This document shows positions 51,455 to 60,807 of a stretch of 64,000 nucleotides of DNA, one piece after another. Location of the stretch: assembly GCA_049303905.1 (NCBI GenBank), contig JBAQNP010000039.1, positions 1 through 64,000 on the forward strand, written 5' to 3'. Source of the stretch: UBA2206 sp049303905. GTDB lineage: Bacteria; Patescibacteriota; Minisyncoccia; Moranbacterales; UBA2206. The translations under genes were made by a program, and so were the position numbers. Below the pieces are notes generated by a model that was not told where the DNA came from, did not search any database, and saw only the letters and a list, made by a program, of their open reading frames with translations. Within the stretch, counting starts at the first letter, position 1; each line of letters opens with the position of its first letter.

Positions 51455-52999
51455 TTACCAGCGATAAATATTCACGCCTCTCACCTGTGAATCTATTTTT
51501 TCCAAGTTTTCTTCCAGATATATTCGACCATTTTTGCAAACTGAGAGATGGTCAATCTCCGGCAAAACCACCATCCCACTTTCATTTTCAGAAATTATCT
51601 TGGCAAATGTTTCATCACAATTTTGTTTTTCCAACGGCAAAACTTTCACATCCAAAACCTTAACTTTCCAATCGGAAAAATAGAAACTGCGATAAGCTCT
51701 TGTCACTAAAACATCCTCTGGTTTCAAATTATCCTTCACAACCGCAAAAACTTCTCTAAAATCAATGAAATTTGAAGATTGTCTTTGCTGATACAAATTA
51801 TTATTACCGATAATATGTGAGTAATCAAGCGAGAAAAACATCAAAGTCGAAACGATCAGTGCAATTATCTTTTTATGGTTTTTGAATTTTTTAGCTAAAA
51901 AATAATAAAGCGCATAAATTCCAACGGCAGAAAAGATAATCCCGAATGATTGGATAAAATAGATATAGCGTGAAGCCGGTTCCCTTACCCAGGAAAAAAC
52001 TGCATAGAAAAGCGGGACCATTGCCGAAAGGAAAATAAACAAAGCTTCCTTTTTGCGCTCAAGCCTAAACGCCAAGAACCACCCACCTAAAAAGAAAAGC
52101 GCTATTCCTACGACGAGATATCTAAAATCAGTAAAAAAATATTCGATACTTCTGTAGTTGTCTTGCCAAAAACTTACCGCCTTATCAAAATCCTTATAGA
52201 CTCCCCTAAAAAATATTTTCAAGAAAATAACGCCCGCTATCGCACCAAAAATAGTCAAAAAATATTTATTCAAAAAAATATTTTTTTCTTTTTTCCAACT
52301 AAGCATCGCCCAAATGAAACAATATGCAATCAAAGAAAAAGCGATATGCACACTTAGCTCTTGAATTTCATAACTCACAAAACCAACCAATGCCGTTGGC
52401 AAAATAAAATTTGGGTTGACTTTGAATTTTTGGTAAATTTTTTGGAAAAAAATTATCTTGCCCCTATAGGCAGATTCATAAAACTTAAATAGGCACCAAG
52501 AAAAAATGAGATAGATTGGAAATAGCATTGAATACATTCGAAGTCGTCGGCCAAAAATAATTTCCGACTCTCCAATAGCCACCAGAAGTGCCGCCAGAAG
52601 TGCCACATAAAAATTTCCGGTAAAAGACAAAGTCACAAAATATATCGCGATAATACTCACGATCCCCCAAAAAACACTGATAAGACGCGCGTTGCCTTCG
52701 GTTGGATGCATGACATTATACGACAATGCTAATGGAATTCGGAAAAGCTGGGCGCGAGTGTTACTATAATCTTTCTGTAAAGACGGTTCCAAGGGTTGAT
52801 CTAAATTAAAATCCCACGCCAACCACTCCCCTGTTTTGAAATATCCATATGAGGTGTTGATATCAAAAAATTCATCGCGAGCAAAAGCTTCATCGTTCAA
52901 TTTATATAAACGCAAAAAACATCCTATCAAAATAATAAGAAACAACACCGCAAGAAATCCATTTTTTTTTCTGCCTTTTATAAACAATGCTTTTGACAA
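51455..52999 (-). CDS. GT39/ArnT-like GT-C membrane glycosyltransferase
   Basis: The same architecture as the gene at 49912 is visible: D42-E43 in EAFARDEFFDINTSYGY, the GEWLAWDF motif, about 11 helices and a short soluble C-terminus ending in VNIYRW. It is the first of three tandem minus-strand paralogues. Its start at 52999 is divergent from the GT-C gene at 53054 over a 54-bp AT-rich spacer that must carry promoters for both directions. Confidence 0.88.
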   Translation of the reverse strand: MSKALFIKGRKKNGFLAVLFLIILIGCFLRLYKLNDEAFARDEFFDINTSYGYFKTGEWLAWDFNLDQPLEPSLQKDYSNTRAQLFRIPLALSYNVMHPTEGNARLISVFWGIVSIIAIYFVTLSFTGNFYVALLAALLVAIGESEIIFGRRLRMYSMLFPIYLIFSWCLFKFYESAYRGKIIFFQKIYQKFKVNPNFILPTALVGFVSYEIQELSVHIAFSLIAYCFIWAMLSWKKEKNIFLNKYFLTIFGAIAGVIFLKIFFRGVYKDFDKAVSFWQDNYRSIEYFFTDFRYLVVGIALFFLGGWFLAFRLERKKEALFIFLSAMVPLFYAVFSWVREPASRYIYFIQSFGIIFSAVGIYALYYFLAKKFKNHKKIIALIVSTLMFFSLDYSHIIGNNNLYQQRQSSNFIDFREVFAVVKDNLKPEDVLVTRAYRSFYFSDWKVKVLDVKVLPLEKQNCDETFAKIISENESGMVVLPEIDHLSVCKNGRIYLEENLEKIDSQVRGVNIYRW

Positions 53000-53053
53000 T
53001 AGCCCTTAAATTCAATACTATATAATTATAAATAAAAATTTAAATATAATCAA

Positions 53054-54886
53054 ATGCTAAAAATCACCGCAAAAAACAAAGCCTACAAAAACATAAAATT
53101 TGCTTTTTTGTTTCTAATCGTCTATGCAATTTATTTTTCTTTTGGGTTTCACCACCTATCTCAATTTCAAACTGCCGATGAACATTTGTGGATAGGAGAA
53201 AGAGTTTACACCTATTGGCATAGCCTCAATCCTAAAAATTGGTCCGACACAGTATTAAGCGACAAACCAGGTATATCGACAGCTCTAGTATCAGGAATTA
53301 CGCTTTTTTGGGAAAAAAATCCGCAAAAAGATATTAGCAATATATTGAAAGTTGAATCTCTATATAAATCTTTTCGCCTGCCTTTTCTTTTCTTTAACGC
53401 TTTTTTTATGCTTTTTATTTTTTGGCTGATAAAAAAAATAACCCAAAATTTCTGGATTTCCTTTTGGTCTTTTTCTTTAATGCTTCTTTCTCCTATTCTT
53501 TTAGGAATTTCACAAATTATTAATCCTGATTCATTATTCTGGCTTTTTTCGACAGCCACGCTCTTGAGTTTTATAGCTTATTTAGAAACAGAAGAAAAAA
53601 AATTCATAGTTTTAGCGCCAATTTTTCTTGGATTGTCTCTTTTGACTAAATTTGTAAGTGTTATATTTTTCCCCTTTCTTTTTATCACTACTCTTATTTT
53701 TTGTCTATTAAATATTCCGAAATGGAAAGCGGATAAAACACCAATCAATAAGAAAATAATAAGAATTTCTATTTTTTATCTAACAACAATCATTGGATCA
53801 CTCGCGGTTTTTTCCCTTTTTATGCCAGCGGTTTTTCTTGATAAACAACTTTTTTTTGATTATACAATTGGATATTCTTCGATGAAAAAAATATTGCCAC
53901 TCATACTTATTTTGCAATTTTTTCTCATTTTTGATGCTGTCAAATTAAAAAGTGAGATATCTCTCAAAATAATAAACTTTATTCCTAAAAAATTCGAGGA
54001 TATTTTTAGATTTCTTCCTCTACTATTATCACTAACTTTTATAGCAGTTATCATAAACTGGAACACGAATTTATTATTCTTAAATCCTGAGAATATCGTG
54101 AAGTATGCCACTCGCTCATCTGACTTTACCAAAGATTCTTTATTTTTAGAAAAATTACTATATCAATTTTATTCTTTCGTTTTTTCTCTTACTCCGCTTG
54201 TCATTATATTTCTACTATTTATTTGGATAAAACAAATATTCAAGAAAATAGATCTGATTTTTACCTCAATTATTCTTCAGTTATTTATAGTCGTTTTTTA
54301 TTTCGCTTTAATTGCCGAAAAACTTCCCTCCACTGTTCGCTATAGCATCATTCTCTACCCACTCGCCTCAATTTTAGCTTCTTTTGGTATTTTTGAATTT
54401 TTTTCTCATAATAAACTAAAAAACATTAATAAAATTTATGTTTCACTAGCTATTATTGCCATAAGTTTTCTGAGTCTTTGGCAAATCAAACCTTTTTATT
54501 TCAGCTATATAAATTCCTTGCTTCCGGAGAAATACATTCTTTCGGGCGCTTGGGGCTATGGCGGATATGAAGCGGCTCAATATCTAAATTCATTACCAGA
54601 CGCAAAAAATTTAGTAGTGTGGTCAGACTATGGCGGTTTTTCCAAATTTTTTCAAGGCACCACATATAGAGATTATATTTTAAAAAAAGATTTTAAGCCT
54701 GTGGAATATTATGTAATCTCTCAACAAGGAAAAATGATGTACGATTATTGGTGTAATAAAAGAAAAAGTACGTGTCAAAGAAAATATATTCCGCTGAATA
54801 ATTTCCTGGAAACAAAAACTCCCGTTTGGGAAATGTATATCGGCGGAAGGCCGGATAATTTTATAAAAATATATAAAGCGGAATAG
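53054..54886 (+). CDS. GT-C membrane glycosyltransferase (PMT/GT39-like)
   Basis: This 610-aa protein has about 12 membrane helices. The first outer loop carries QTADEHLWIGER, an Asp-Glu pair with the spacing of GT39 enzymes, followed by DKPGISTALVSG. The soluble C-terminal part (about 490-610) has ILSGAWGYGGYEAAQYLN. It is more distant from the three tandem paralogues. It probably mannosylates or otherwise glycosylates lipid-linked acceptors or surface proteins. Confidence 0.82.
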   Translation: MLKITAKNKAYKNIKFAFLFLIVYAIYFSFGFHHLSQFQTADEHLWIGERVYTYWHSLNPKNWSDTVLSDKPGISTALVSGITLFWEKNPQKDISNILKVESLYKSFRLPFLFFNAFFMLFIFWLIKKITQNFWISFWSFSLMLLSPILLGISQIINPDSLFWLFSTATLLSFIAYLETEEKKFIVLAPIFLGLSLLTKFVSVIFFPFLFITTLIFCLLNIPKWKADKTPINKKIIRISIFYLTTIIGSLAVFSLFMPAVFLDKQLFFDYTIGYSSMKKILPLILILQFFLIFDAVKLKSEISLKIINFIPKKFEDIFRFLPLLLSLTFIAVIINWNTNLLFLNPENIVKYATRSSDFTKDSLFLEKLLYQFYSFVFSLTPLVIIFLLFIWIKQIFKKIDLIFTSIILQLFIVVFYFALIAEKLPSTVRYSIILYPLASILASFGIFEFFSHNKLKNINKIYVSLAIIAISFLSLWQIKPFYFSYINSLLPEKYILSGAWGYGGYEAAQYLNSLPDAKNLVVWSDYGGFSKFFQGTTYRDYILKKDFKPVEYYVISQQGKMMYDYWCNKRKSTCQRKYIPLNNFLETKTPVWEMYIGGRPDNFIKIYKAE

Positions 54887-54908
54887 ATAAATTATTAAGT
54901 TCTAAAAA

Positions 54909-56990
54909 TTATTTCCTATTCTTCTCTTTCAAGTAGTACGGCACTGCAAAAAAACTCACCAGCATTTGCAAAAATCTTCCAAAGATTGCGATGGAAATGG
55001 CTGCTTCACCATCCACGCCAAAAATTCCAAAAAAAGCAATAAAGGACCATTCCTTAATACCGATATTACCAATACTCACAGGAATTGAAGAAGCAATGCT
55101 AATAATTGAGATGGCAATCATGAAATTAACAAAACTGATTGGGATATGCAGATCTAAAAATAGCATCCAAGTCGCTAAGCTCACTCCGACAAAATTAAAA
55201 ATCATTCCCCAGGCCAAAGATTTTGTCAAAATTTCATTTCGTTGATAGGATAATATCTCCTGAATAATTTTGACTATTTTTTCCGGCAAGAATTTTTTCA
55301 CTCCTTGCCAAATTGTCAATCGACGAATGATTATGAGCAAAAAATTAGCCACAAAAAAAAGAATGATTCCAATGTTTATCCCCAAAAGAAGATTACTCTC
55401 AAAAACAGTTTTTAAATTAAAAAGACTGAAAATTAGAATCAGCATCATTACACCAGCAAAACCTGTGATGCGATCAACTAAGACGGTCGAAGTGGCTTCT
55501 AAATATTTTCCACCTTCTGACTTACCAAGGGTATAGGAACGATAGGTGTCTCCGCCGATGATAGACGGAAAAAAATTATTTATAAAAGCCCCGGTTAGAT
55601 AAATTTTGAAAAGATCTTGGAATTTCATCTTAAATCCCTTAAAGTCAGCCAGAATTTTCCATTTATAGGAAGAAATTGCAATTCCAAAAGCATAAATCAA
55701 AACAAAAGCTCCCATCCACCAAATATCCATTTTTTCAAAATATCCCAAAACCTCTTGCCAATCAACCTTGAAAAAAATCCAAGTCAAGAAAGCCGTCATA
55801 AAAACAAGCTTGAAAATAAATTTAATTTTGCTTTTATTTTGCTTTGGCGTTTCTTTTTTCTTTGAAACTTCTTCTAGAATTTCAAAATATTTTTTGGCGT
55901 TTTCACTCCAAGACATTTCTTCTGCCAACTTCCGACTCTTCCCAGACATTTCTTGGCGCAAATTTTCATCACTGATAATTTTCTCCAGAGAATCATAAAT
56001 ATCCTGGGAATTTTTTTTTCTTATGATAAAACCATTTCCACTCATTAGCTCAGCCGCTCCCGTATCAGTGGTTATAATTGGAAGTCCTGAGGCAAGGGCT
56101 TCTTGCGTCACATTGCCCAAGGCTTCACTTAATGACGGAAGTAGAAATATATGGGATTTTTGATAAATCCCAGCAATTTCATCATGATTCACAATTCCCA
56201 AAAAAACAACTTTTTCTGACAAATTATTTTTTCTGACAAATTTTTCATATTCATCCTTCATTGGCCCTTCGCCCACAATAAGCAATCTAGCATTTGGATA
56301 TTTTTTTGACAAATCTCGAAAAGCCGACAATGCATAGATTGCTCCTTTTCTTTCAATCAACCTTCCCACAAAAAGAATATTGAAAGTTTCTTCTTTTTTC
56401 AAAATTTCTTCATTTGGACAAAATTCTTTCGTATTTATTCCATTCCTAATGATTATTATTTCTTGATCGCCGGAGGTTTTTTTCGCTAAATTCGAAAGAT
56501 CATTGCTTAGCGCCACTACTTTTTCTGCCTCCTTCCATATTTTTTTGCTCATCCGCCGAAAAAAAAGTTTATCCAAAAAATTGAATCGTTCATTGTAGAA
56601 TGGCACATCGCTTCCGCGAAGACTCACAATATACGGCAAGTCCAATTTTTTGGCAATATATCCACAAGGAATTCCAAAAAAAGCTAATGTAGCGTCAAAT
56701 TTTTCTTTTTTATTCAATTTTTTAGAAAACCAATAGGCTTTCCAAGAATACACCAGTAAATCCCTATTTGTTTGAAAATGCATTTTAGAATTACTTTTTC
56801 CAATTGGCAATTTATGAATTCGAATATTCTCCCCTATTTTTTCCAAATGATATTTCCTATCAGCCGATGACGTGACTAAATCTACCCGGAGATCGGGAAT
56901 TTTAGAAAATTCTTGCAGAAGATAGAACACGGCATTGCCCGCTCCTCCACCGAGTGGCGGATATTCATAATTCAAAATTAGTATTCTCAT
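54909..56990 (-). CDS. GT4 glycosyltransferase fused to UPF0104 (LPG synthase-like) membrane domain
   Basis: Residues 1-365 are a GT4 enzyme (NYEYPPLGGGAGNAVFYL at the start, VGRLIERKGAIYALSAF and EALGNVTQEALASG with the acidic motif). Residues about 385-693 are a seven- to eight-helix UPF0104/LPG-synthase-like domain, with WKILADFKGF, GAFINNFFPSIIGGD and the conserved R-x-T-G of VDRITGFAG. The fusion suggests glycosylation of a lipid followed by transfer or flipping by the membrane domain. It starts at the N-terminal ATG 56990, six bases downstream of the 56997 gene. Confidence 0.9.
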   Translation of the reverse strand: MRILILNYEYPPLGGGAGNAVFYLLQEFSKIPDLRVDLVTSSADRKYHLEKIGENIRIHKLPIGKSNSKMHFQTNRDLLVYSWKAYWFSKKLNKKEKFDATLAFFGIPCGYIAKKLDLPYIVSLRGSDVPFYNERFNFLDKLFFRRMSKKIWKEAEKVVALSNDLSNLAKKTSGDQEIIIIRNGINTKEFCPNEEILKKEETFNILFVGRLIERKGAIYALSAFRDLSKKYPNARLLIVGEGPMKDEYEKFVRKNNLSEKVVFLGIVNHDEIAGIYQKSHIFLLPSLSEALGNVTQEALASGLPIITTDTGAAELMSGNGFIIRKKNSQDIYDSLEKIISDENLRQEMSGKSRKLAEEMSWSENAKKYFEILEEVSKKKETPKQNKSKIKFIFKLVFMTAFLTWIFFKVDWQEVLGYFEKMDIWWMGAFVLIYAFGIAISSYKWKILADFKGFKMKFQDLFKIYLTGAFINNFFPSIIGGDTYRSYTLGKSEGGKYLEATSTVLVDRITGFAGVMMLILIFSLFNLKTVFESNLLLGINIGIILFFVANFLLIIIRRLTIWQGVKKFLPEKIVKIIQEILSYQRNEILTKSLAWGMIFNFVGVSLATWMLFLDLHIPISFVNFMIAISIISIASSIPVSIGNIGIKEWSFIAFFGIFGVDGEAAISIAIFGRFLQMLVSFFAVPYYLKEKNRK

Positions 56991-56996
56991 AGTTTA

Positions 56997-57983
56997 TTAT
57001 AAATTGATAAAAGAAGTCATTGATTTCTGGCCTTTAATTTTGATTATCGCGTATTGTTTTTTAATATTAAGCGATGGCATGTCAATATAATCAATACCAG
57101 CGAAGGTCGAACTTTTAGCCGTATGTTTATGACCGCTCGCAATCAAAATCACTTTATCCTTGTATTTTGTAAGCAATTCTTCAATTTCAATACTGTTTAA
57201 CAGGCCGTATAAAGGATGATGAATAAAAATTATGTTCTGATTATTTTCTTGGAGTTTTTCTTCTAACCATTTTTTTTCTTTTTCCGGAATAAATCCGGCG
57301 TAAGCTCCCGGTTTTTCTCTGTCTCTTTCAACATCTTCACCTGTAGGAAACCAATAATTGGCATCTAAGACTATAATTTGATAATTTTTTGCCATGAAAG
57401 AATAGTAACTGTCAGAACCAATAAGTTTTTCATAATCCTTTTTGCGCAAACTAAACATTTCATGATTTCCCGCTACATGATAGCGCGGCTCAAAACCCAA
57501 TAGACTTTCATCAGCCCTTTTCCATTCAGCAATACCTTCCGCTATTGGCTGTTTGCCATTTCCATCAACATTCCTATTCTCAATAAAATCACCCAGCTCA
57601 ATGATAAAATCCGGTTTTTCTGGATTAGCTTCTCCTTTTTCTTGTATATGCACTTCTTTGGCAAATTTCGCTATCATTGAATAGATACTTCCTTCAGCAT
57701 GAGAATCTGACATCACTCCAATGACAAGATCCGATCTTCTCTTTGTCATATTTTCACTAACAAAATTTTCATCTACTCCACTTGAAATATCAATATTGTT
57801 TTGAAATTGATTTGGATAAGTTTTTTTCGAATTAAAACTAAAACTAAAAATTGCAACTACAAGAGCAATTGCAATAATAAGAATAAGTAATATTATCTTT
57901 GCTTTTTTTCTATTTTTTAAGATAAATTCTTTGAAATTTTTAATTTTCAGATTCTTAATTTTATCAATTATTTTTTTCTTCAT
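56997..57983 (-). CDS. Membrane-anchored calcineurin-like metallophosphoesterase
   Basis: A lysine-rich cytoplasmic start and a membrane helix (about 30-49) precede an outer metallophosphoesterase domain. The motifs are complete: D93 and H95 in MSDSHAE, ELGDFIENRN, AGNHEMF, FIHHPLYG and ASGHKHT. It is a close paralogue of the gene at 58014, from which it differs by keeping all metal ligands. Confidence 0.9.
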   Translation of the reverse strand: MKKKIIDKIKNLKIKNFKEFILKNRKKAKIILLILIIAIALVVAIFSFSFNSKKTYPNQFQNNIDISSGVDENFVSENMTKRRSDLVIGVMSDSHAEGSIYSMIAKFAKEVHIQEKGEANPEKPDFIIELGDFIENRNVDGNGKQPIAEGIAEWKRADESLLGFEPRYHVAGNHEMFSLRKKDYEKLIGSDSYYSFMAKNYQIIVLDANYWFPTGEDVERDREKPGAYAGFIPEKEKKWLEEKLQENNQNIIFIHHPLYGLLNSIEIEELLTKYKDKVILIASGHKHTAKSSTFAGIDYIDMPSLNIKKQYAIIKIKGQKSMTSFINL

Positions 57984-58013
57984 AAAAAATTTAATTACTA
58001 ATTAGATATTCCA

Positions 58014-58985
58014 TCAATTATATAAATTTAAAAATTCCACCTCAGATACATTTCTTTTTACGCTAATTATCATATATTGTTTTTGATGATATAAGGAAGG
58101 AATATCGGCATAGTGACTTCCAGCAAAATTAAAAGTTCTAGCTCTATTTTTATGACCATTAGAAATCAAAATAATGCTTTCTTGGTATTTTTTTAGTAAC
58201 TTTTCAATTTCGACACTGTTTGTCAAATTATATATTGGGTGATGGATGAAGATAATATTACGATTACTTTCCTTAAGTTTTCCCTCCAACCATGTTTTTT
58301 CTTTTGATGGGATATATCCAGTATAAGCCCCTGGTTTCTGTTTTTCTGGATCGACATCCCCCTCAGAACCTTGCCAATACATCGCGTCTAAAACTATTAT
58401 CTGATACCCTTTTACATTAAAGGAATAATATGAATCAAAACCAGTTAGATCTTTATAATCTTTTTTGTTGAGACTAAGCATTTCATGATTACCAATCACA
58501 TGATAACGAGGCTCATAAGCCAAAAGAGCATCGGCTTTTCTGAAATCTGCTACGCCGTCCTCTCTGGGTTGCCTCCCGCCTCCCGTTTTAGTTCTATTTT
58601 CGATAAAATCCCCCACTTCAATCACAAAATCAGGTCTTATCTCATGTTCTTGCAATTTTTTAGCAAAATCTCCAATTAACTTAAACCTGTCGTCAATAGC
58701 TTGAGAATCCGCCATAACGCCAATTACCAAATCTGGTGCTACCTTATAATAGTTCTCGCTCACAAATTCTTCATCTTTAATATCATCTTCATTTGCACCT
58801 TCGTTTTGAACCGCAGTATTCTGACAAATTTTTTCAATCGAAAAATTATAAAAGCTTTTCCCAAAAGAACTGAAACTAAAAATTACAATAGCAATTATAA
58901 CTAAAAAAACCAGCAATGTTATTTTTGCTTTCTTTTTGTCTTTCCAAAAAATATTTTTTATCTTATCCACTATCTTTTTTTTCAT
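58014..58985 (-). CDS. Metallophosphoesterase paralogue with altered metal ligands
   Basis: It has the same layout as the gene at 56997 (basic start, membrane helix about 20-40, outer domain) and the motifs GDFIENR, GNHEML and FIHHPIYN. But the first motif reads DSQA instead of DSHA, and the last GHxH reads GHKN in NGHKNRAR. Two metal-site histidines are thus Gln and Asn. It may be inactive, or regulate or scaffold its paralogue, or have changed metal preference. Tandem duplication followed by decay or specialisation is the simplest reading. Confidence 0.88.
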   Translation of the reverse strand: MKKKIVDKIKNIFWKDKKKAKITLLVFLVIIAIVIFSFSSFGKSFYNFSIEKICQNTAVQNEGANEDDIKDEEFVSENYYKVAPDLVIGVMADSQAIDDRFKLIGDFAKKLQEHEIRPDFVIEVGDFIENRTKTGGGRQPREDGVADFRKADALLAYEPRYHVIGNHEMLSLNKKDYKDLTGFDSYYSFNVKGYQIIVLDAMYWQGSEGDVDPEKQKPGAYTGYIPSKEKTWLEGKLKESNRNIIFIHHPIYNLTNSVEIEKLLKKYQESIILISNGHKNRARTFNFAGSHYADIPSLYHQKQYMIISVKRNVSEVEFLNLYN

Positions 58986-59003
58986 AAGAAAATTAATTTT
59001 TTA

Positions 59004-60341
59004 TTATTTATTAAACGGCCGGCCGATTGAGTGATATTCAAAACCAAGCTCTTGCATTTTTTTCGGGTCATAGAGAAGACGCCCATCAAAAATCAGTGGC
59101 TGTTTCAATCTTTTTTTCATTTCAGAAAAATCCGGGGTGCGAAAATCTTTCCATTCGGTGATGATGAGCAGGGCGTCAGTTCCGCTAAGCGCCTCGTATT
59201 TGTTCTCAAAATAACTAATGGCCGGATTATCGCCAAAATATTCCGGGGTTTTTGCCATCTTCATCGCTTCCGGATCATGGGCTTGAATTTTTGCACCTTT
59301 TTCAATTAATTTATTTATAATAGTAATGGCCGAAGATTCGCGCATATCATCTGTCCCAGCCTTAAACGCCAAACCCCAAACGGAAAAAATCTTATCTGCC
59401 AAATTTTCTCCTAAATTTTCCAAAACCATATCAGCCAAAACATGTTTTTGTTTTTCATTAGTTTTTAAAGTTTGTAAAAACATCTCTGCTTCATAACCAA
59501 AATCTTTGGCAATCTTCACTAAAGCTTTCACGTCTTTCGGAAAACAACTTCCACCAAACCCAGGACCGGCATACATAAACGGCTCGCCAATTCTTGGATC
59601 AGCGCCAATAGCTTTTCTCACTAAATCAAAATCCGCCCCTACTCGCACACAAATGTTGGCTAATTCATTATTCACTGAAATTTTCGCCGCTAAGAAACTA
59701 TTGGCCGCATATTTGACTGTTTCTGCTGTTTTTGGATCCATGGCGTAAAAACGGCCCTCCCGACGCATAAAAGGCGCGTACAGCTCTTCCATGGTTTTTA
59801 GCACCTTCTCATCATCTGCCCCCACTACAATGCGACTAGGCTCTAGAAAATCTTTCACCGCCGTTCCTTGTGCCAAAAACTCTGGATTACTCACTACATG
59901 AAAAGAAATATCTACTCCTCTTTTTTCTAGCTCTTCAGAAATAGTTTTTTTGACTAGCTCAGCCGTTCCTACAGGCACCGTTGATTTATCCACGATAATG
60001 AGTTCGTGTTCCATCATTTGCCCGATCGATCTTGCCACTGAAATTACATGACTAAGATCGGCGCTTCCATCTTCATTAGGTGGAGTGCCAACAGCAATAA
60101 AAACTATTCCGCTGGAATCCAACGCATCTTTCAAATCGGTGGTAAAATGCAAAGTTTCATTTTTCAAATTTCGCGCCACTAATTCGTCCAATCCTTTTTC
60201 ATGCAATGGAACTTTTCCACTCTTAAATTGTTCCACTTTTTCCAGATTATTATCCACACAAATCACGCTGTTGCCCATTTCAGCAAAACAAGCACCCGTG
60301 ACTGATCCGACATATCCAGTTCCAATAATTGCTATCTTCAT
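59004..60341 (-). CDS. ugd: UDP-sugar 6-dehydrogenase (UDP-glucose dehydrogenase family)
   Basis: The enzyme oxidises a UDP-sugar at C6 to the uronic acid with two NAD+. The Rossmann start is KIAIIGTGYVGSVTG, the catalytic Cys C266 lies in GFGGSCFPKD, and DKSTVPVGT, SNPEFLAQG and the conserved AANSFLAAKIS are present. ATG 60341 is chosen (445 aa); the open frame extends upstream to 60371 only through a TTTCATG repeat. It supplies uronic acids for the glycan made by the locus. Confidence 0.95.
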   Translation of the reverse strand: MKIAIIGTGYVGSVTGACFAEMGNSVICVDNNLEKVEQFKSGKVPLHEKGLDELVARNLKNETLHFTTDLKDALDSSGIVFIAVGTPPNEDGSADLSHVISVARSIGQMMEHELIIVDKSTVPVGTAELVKKTISEELEKRGVDISFHVVSNPEFLAQGTAVKDFLEPSRIVVGADDEKVLKTMEELYAPFMRREGRFYAMDPKTAETVKYAANSFLAAKISVNNELANICVRVGADFDLVRKAIGADPRIGEPFMYAGPGFGGSCFPKDVKALVKIAKDFGYEAEMFLQTLKTNEKQKHVLADMVLENLGENLADKIFSVWGLAFKAGTDDMRESSAITIINKLIEKGAKIQAHDPEAMKMAKTPEYFGDNPAISYFENKYEALSGTDALLIITEWKDFRTPDFSEMKKRLKQPLIFDGRLLYDPKKMQELGFEYHSIGRPFNK

Positions 60342-60345
60342 GACA

Positions 60346-60372
60346 TTCATGAAACATGAAACATGTAGCATA
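60346..60372. repeat. ATGAAAC repeat upstream of ugd
   Basis: Tandem ATTCATGAAACATGAAACATG words just upstream of the ugd start, producing a spurious N-terminal extension (LHVSCFMN) in the open frame. Confidence 0.82.
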
Positions 60373-60381
60373 CAACAATAA

Positions 60382-60750
60382 TTAGGATTTATCTTCTATT
60401 CCCTTAATTGTTGTCCACAACATCGCTCCAATTTCTTCAGCTAAATTAATTAATTTTTTATAATCTTCTTCCTTAATATACCCTTCTCTTTCTGAAAAAT
60501 ATAATAAATATTTTGTTTCCTTTAGTGATCCATAAGACATCTGTAAAAAATATTTCAACTGATTATCCCCTAGTCTTGCATAACCTTCGATATAATTCAA
60601 CACTACCGATAAAGATGCTCTGCGTAATTGAGAAGTAATCCCGTAAATTTCTTCTTTTGGAAAAGTTTTCGTAACTCTGTATGAGAGATAGGCAAACTCA
60701 TCTAATTTCTTTTTTAATATTTTATGAAAAGTTTCCTTATCCTGTTTCAT
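60382..60750 (-). CDS. Four-helix-bundle protein (S23 / 23S rRNA intervening-sequence family)
   Basis: This 122-aa all-helical protein with FPKEEIYGITSQLRRASLSV ... NYIEGYARLGDNQ ... SYGSLKETKYLLYFS matches the S23/four-helix-bundle family. Such genes occur free in many genomes, including in glycan loci; no rRNA lies nearby here, so the intervening-sequence association is only historical. Function unknown. It is bounded on both sides by TTTCATG repeats. Confidence 0.85.
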   Translation of the reverse strand: MKQDKETFHKILKKKLDEFAYLSYRVTKTFPKEEIYGITSQLRRASLSVVLNYIEGYARLGDNQLKYFLQMSYGSLKETKYLLYFSEREGYIKEEDYKKLINLAEEIGAMLWTTIKGIEDKS

Positions 60751-60807
60751 GTTTTTGTATTTTGTATTTTGTCTTATGCTTCATGTTATATGTTTCATGC
60801 TTCATGA
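60744..60807. repeat. TTTCATG-type repeat block
   Basis: TTTCATG, TTTGTATTTTG and CTTCATG words fill the spacer between the four-helix-bundle gene and the GT2 gene. They supply the last codons (IHEA) and the stop of the GT2 gene. Confidence 0.78.
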
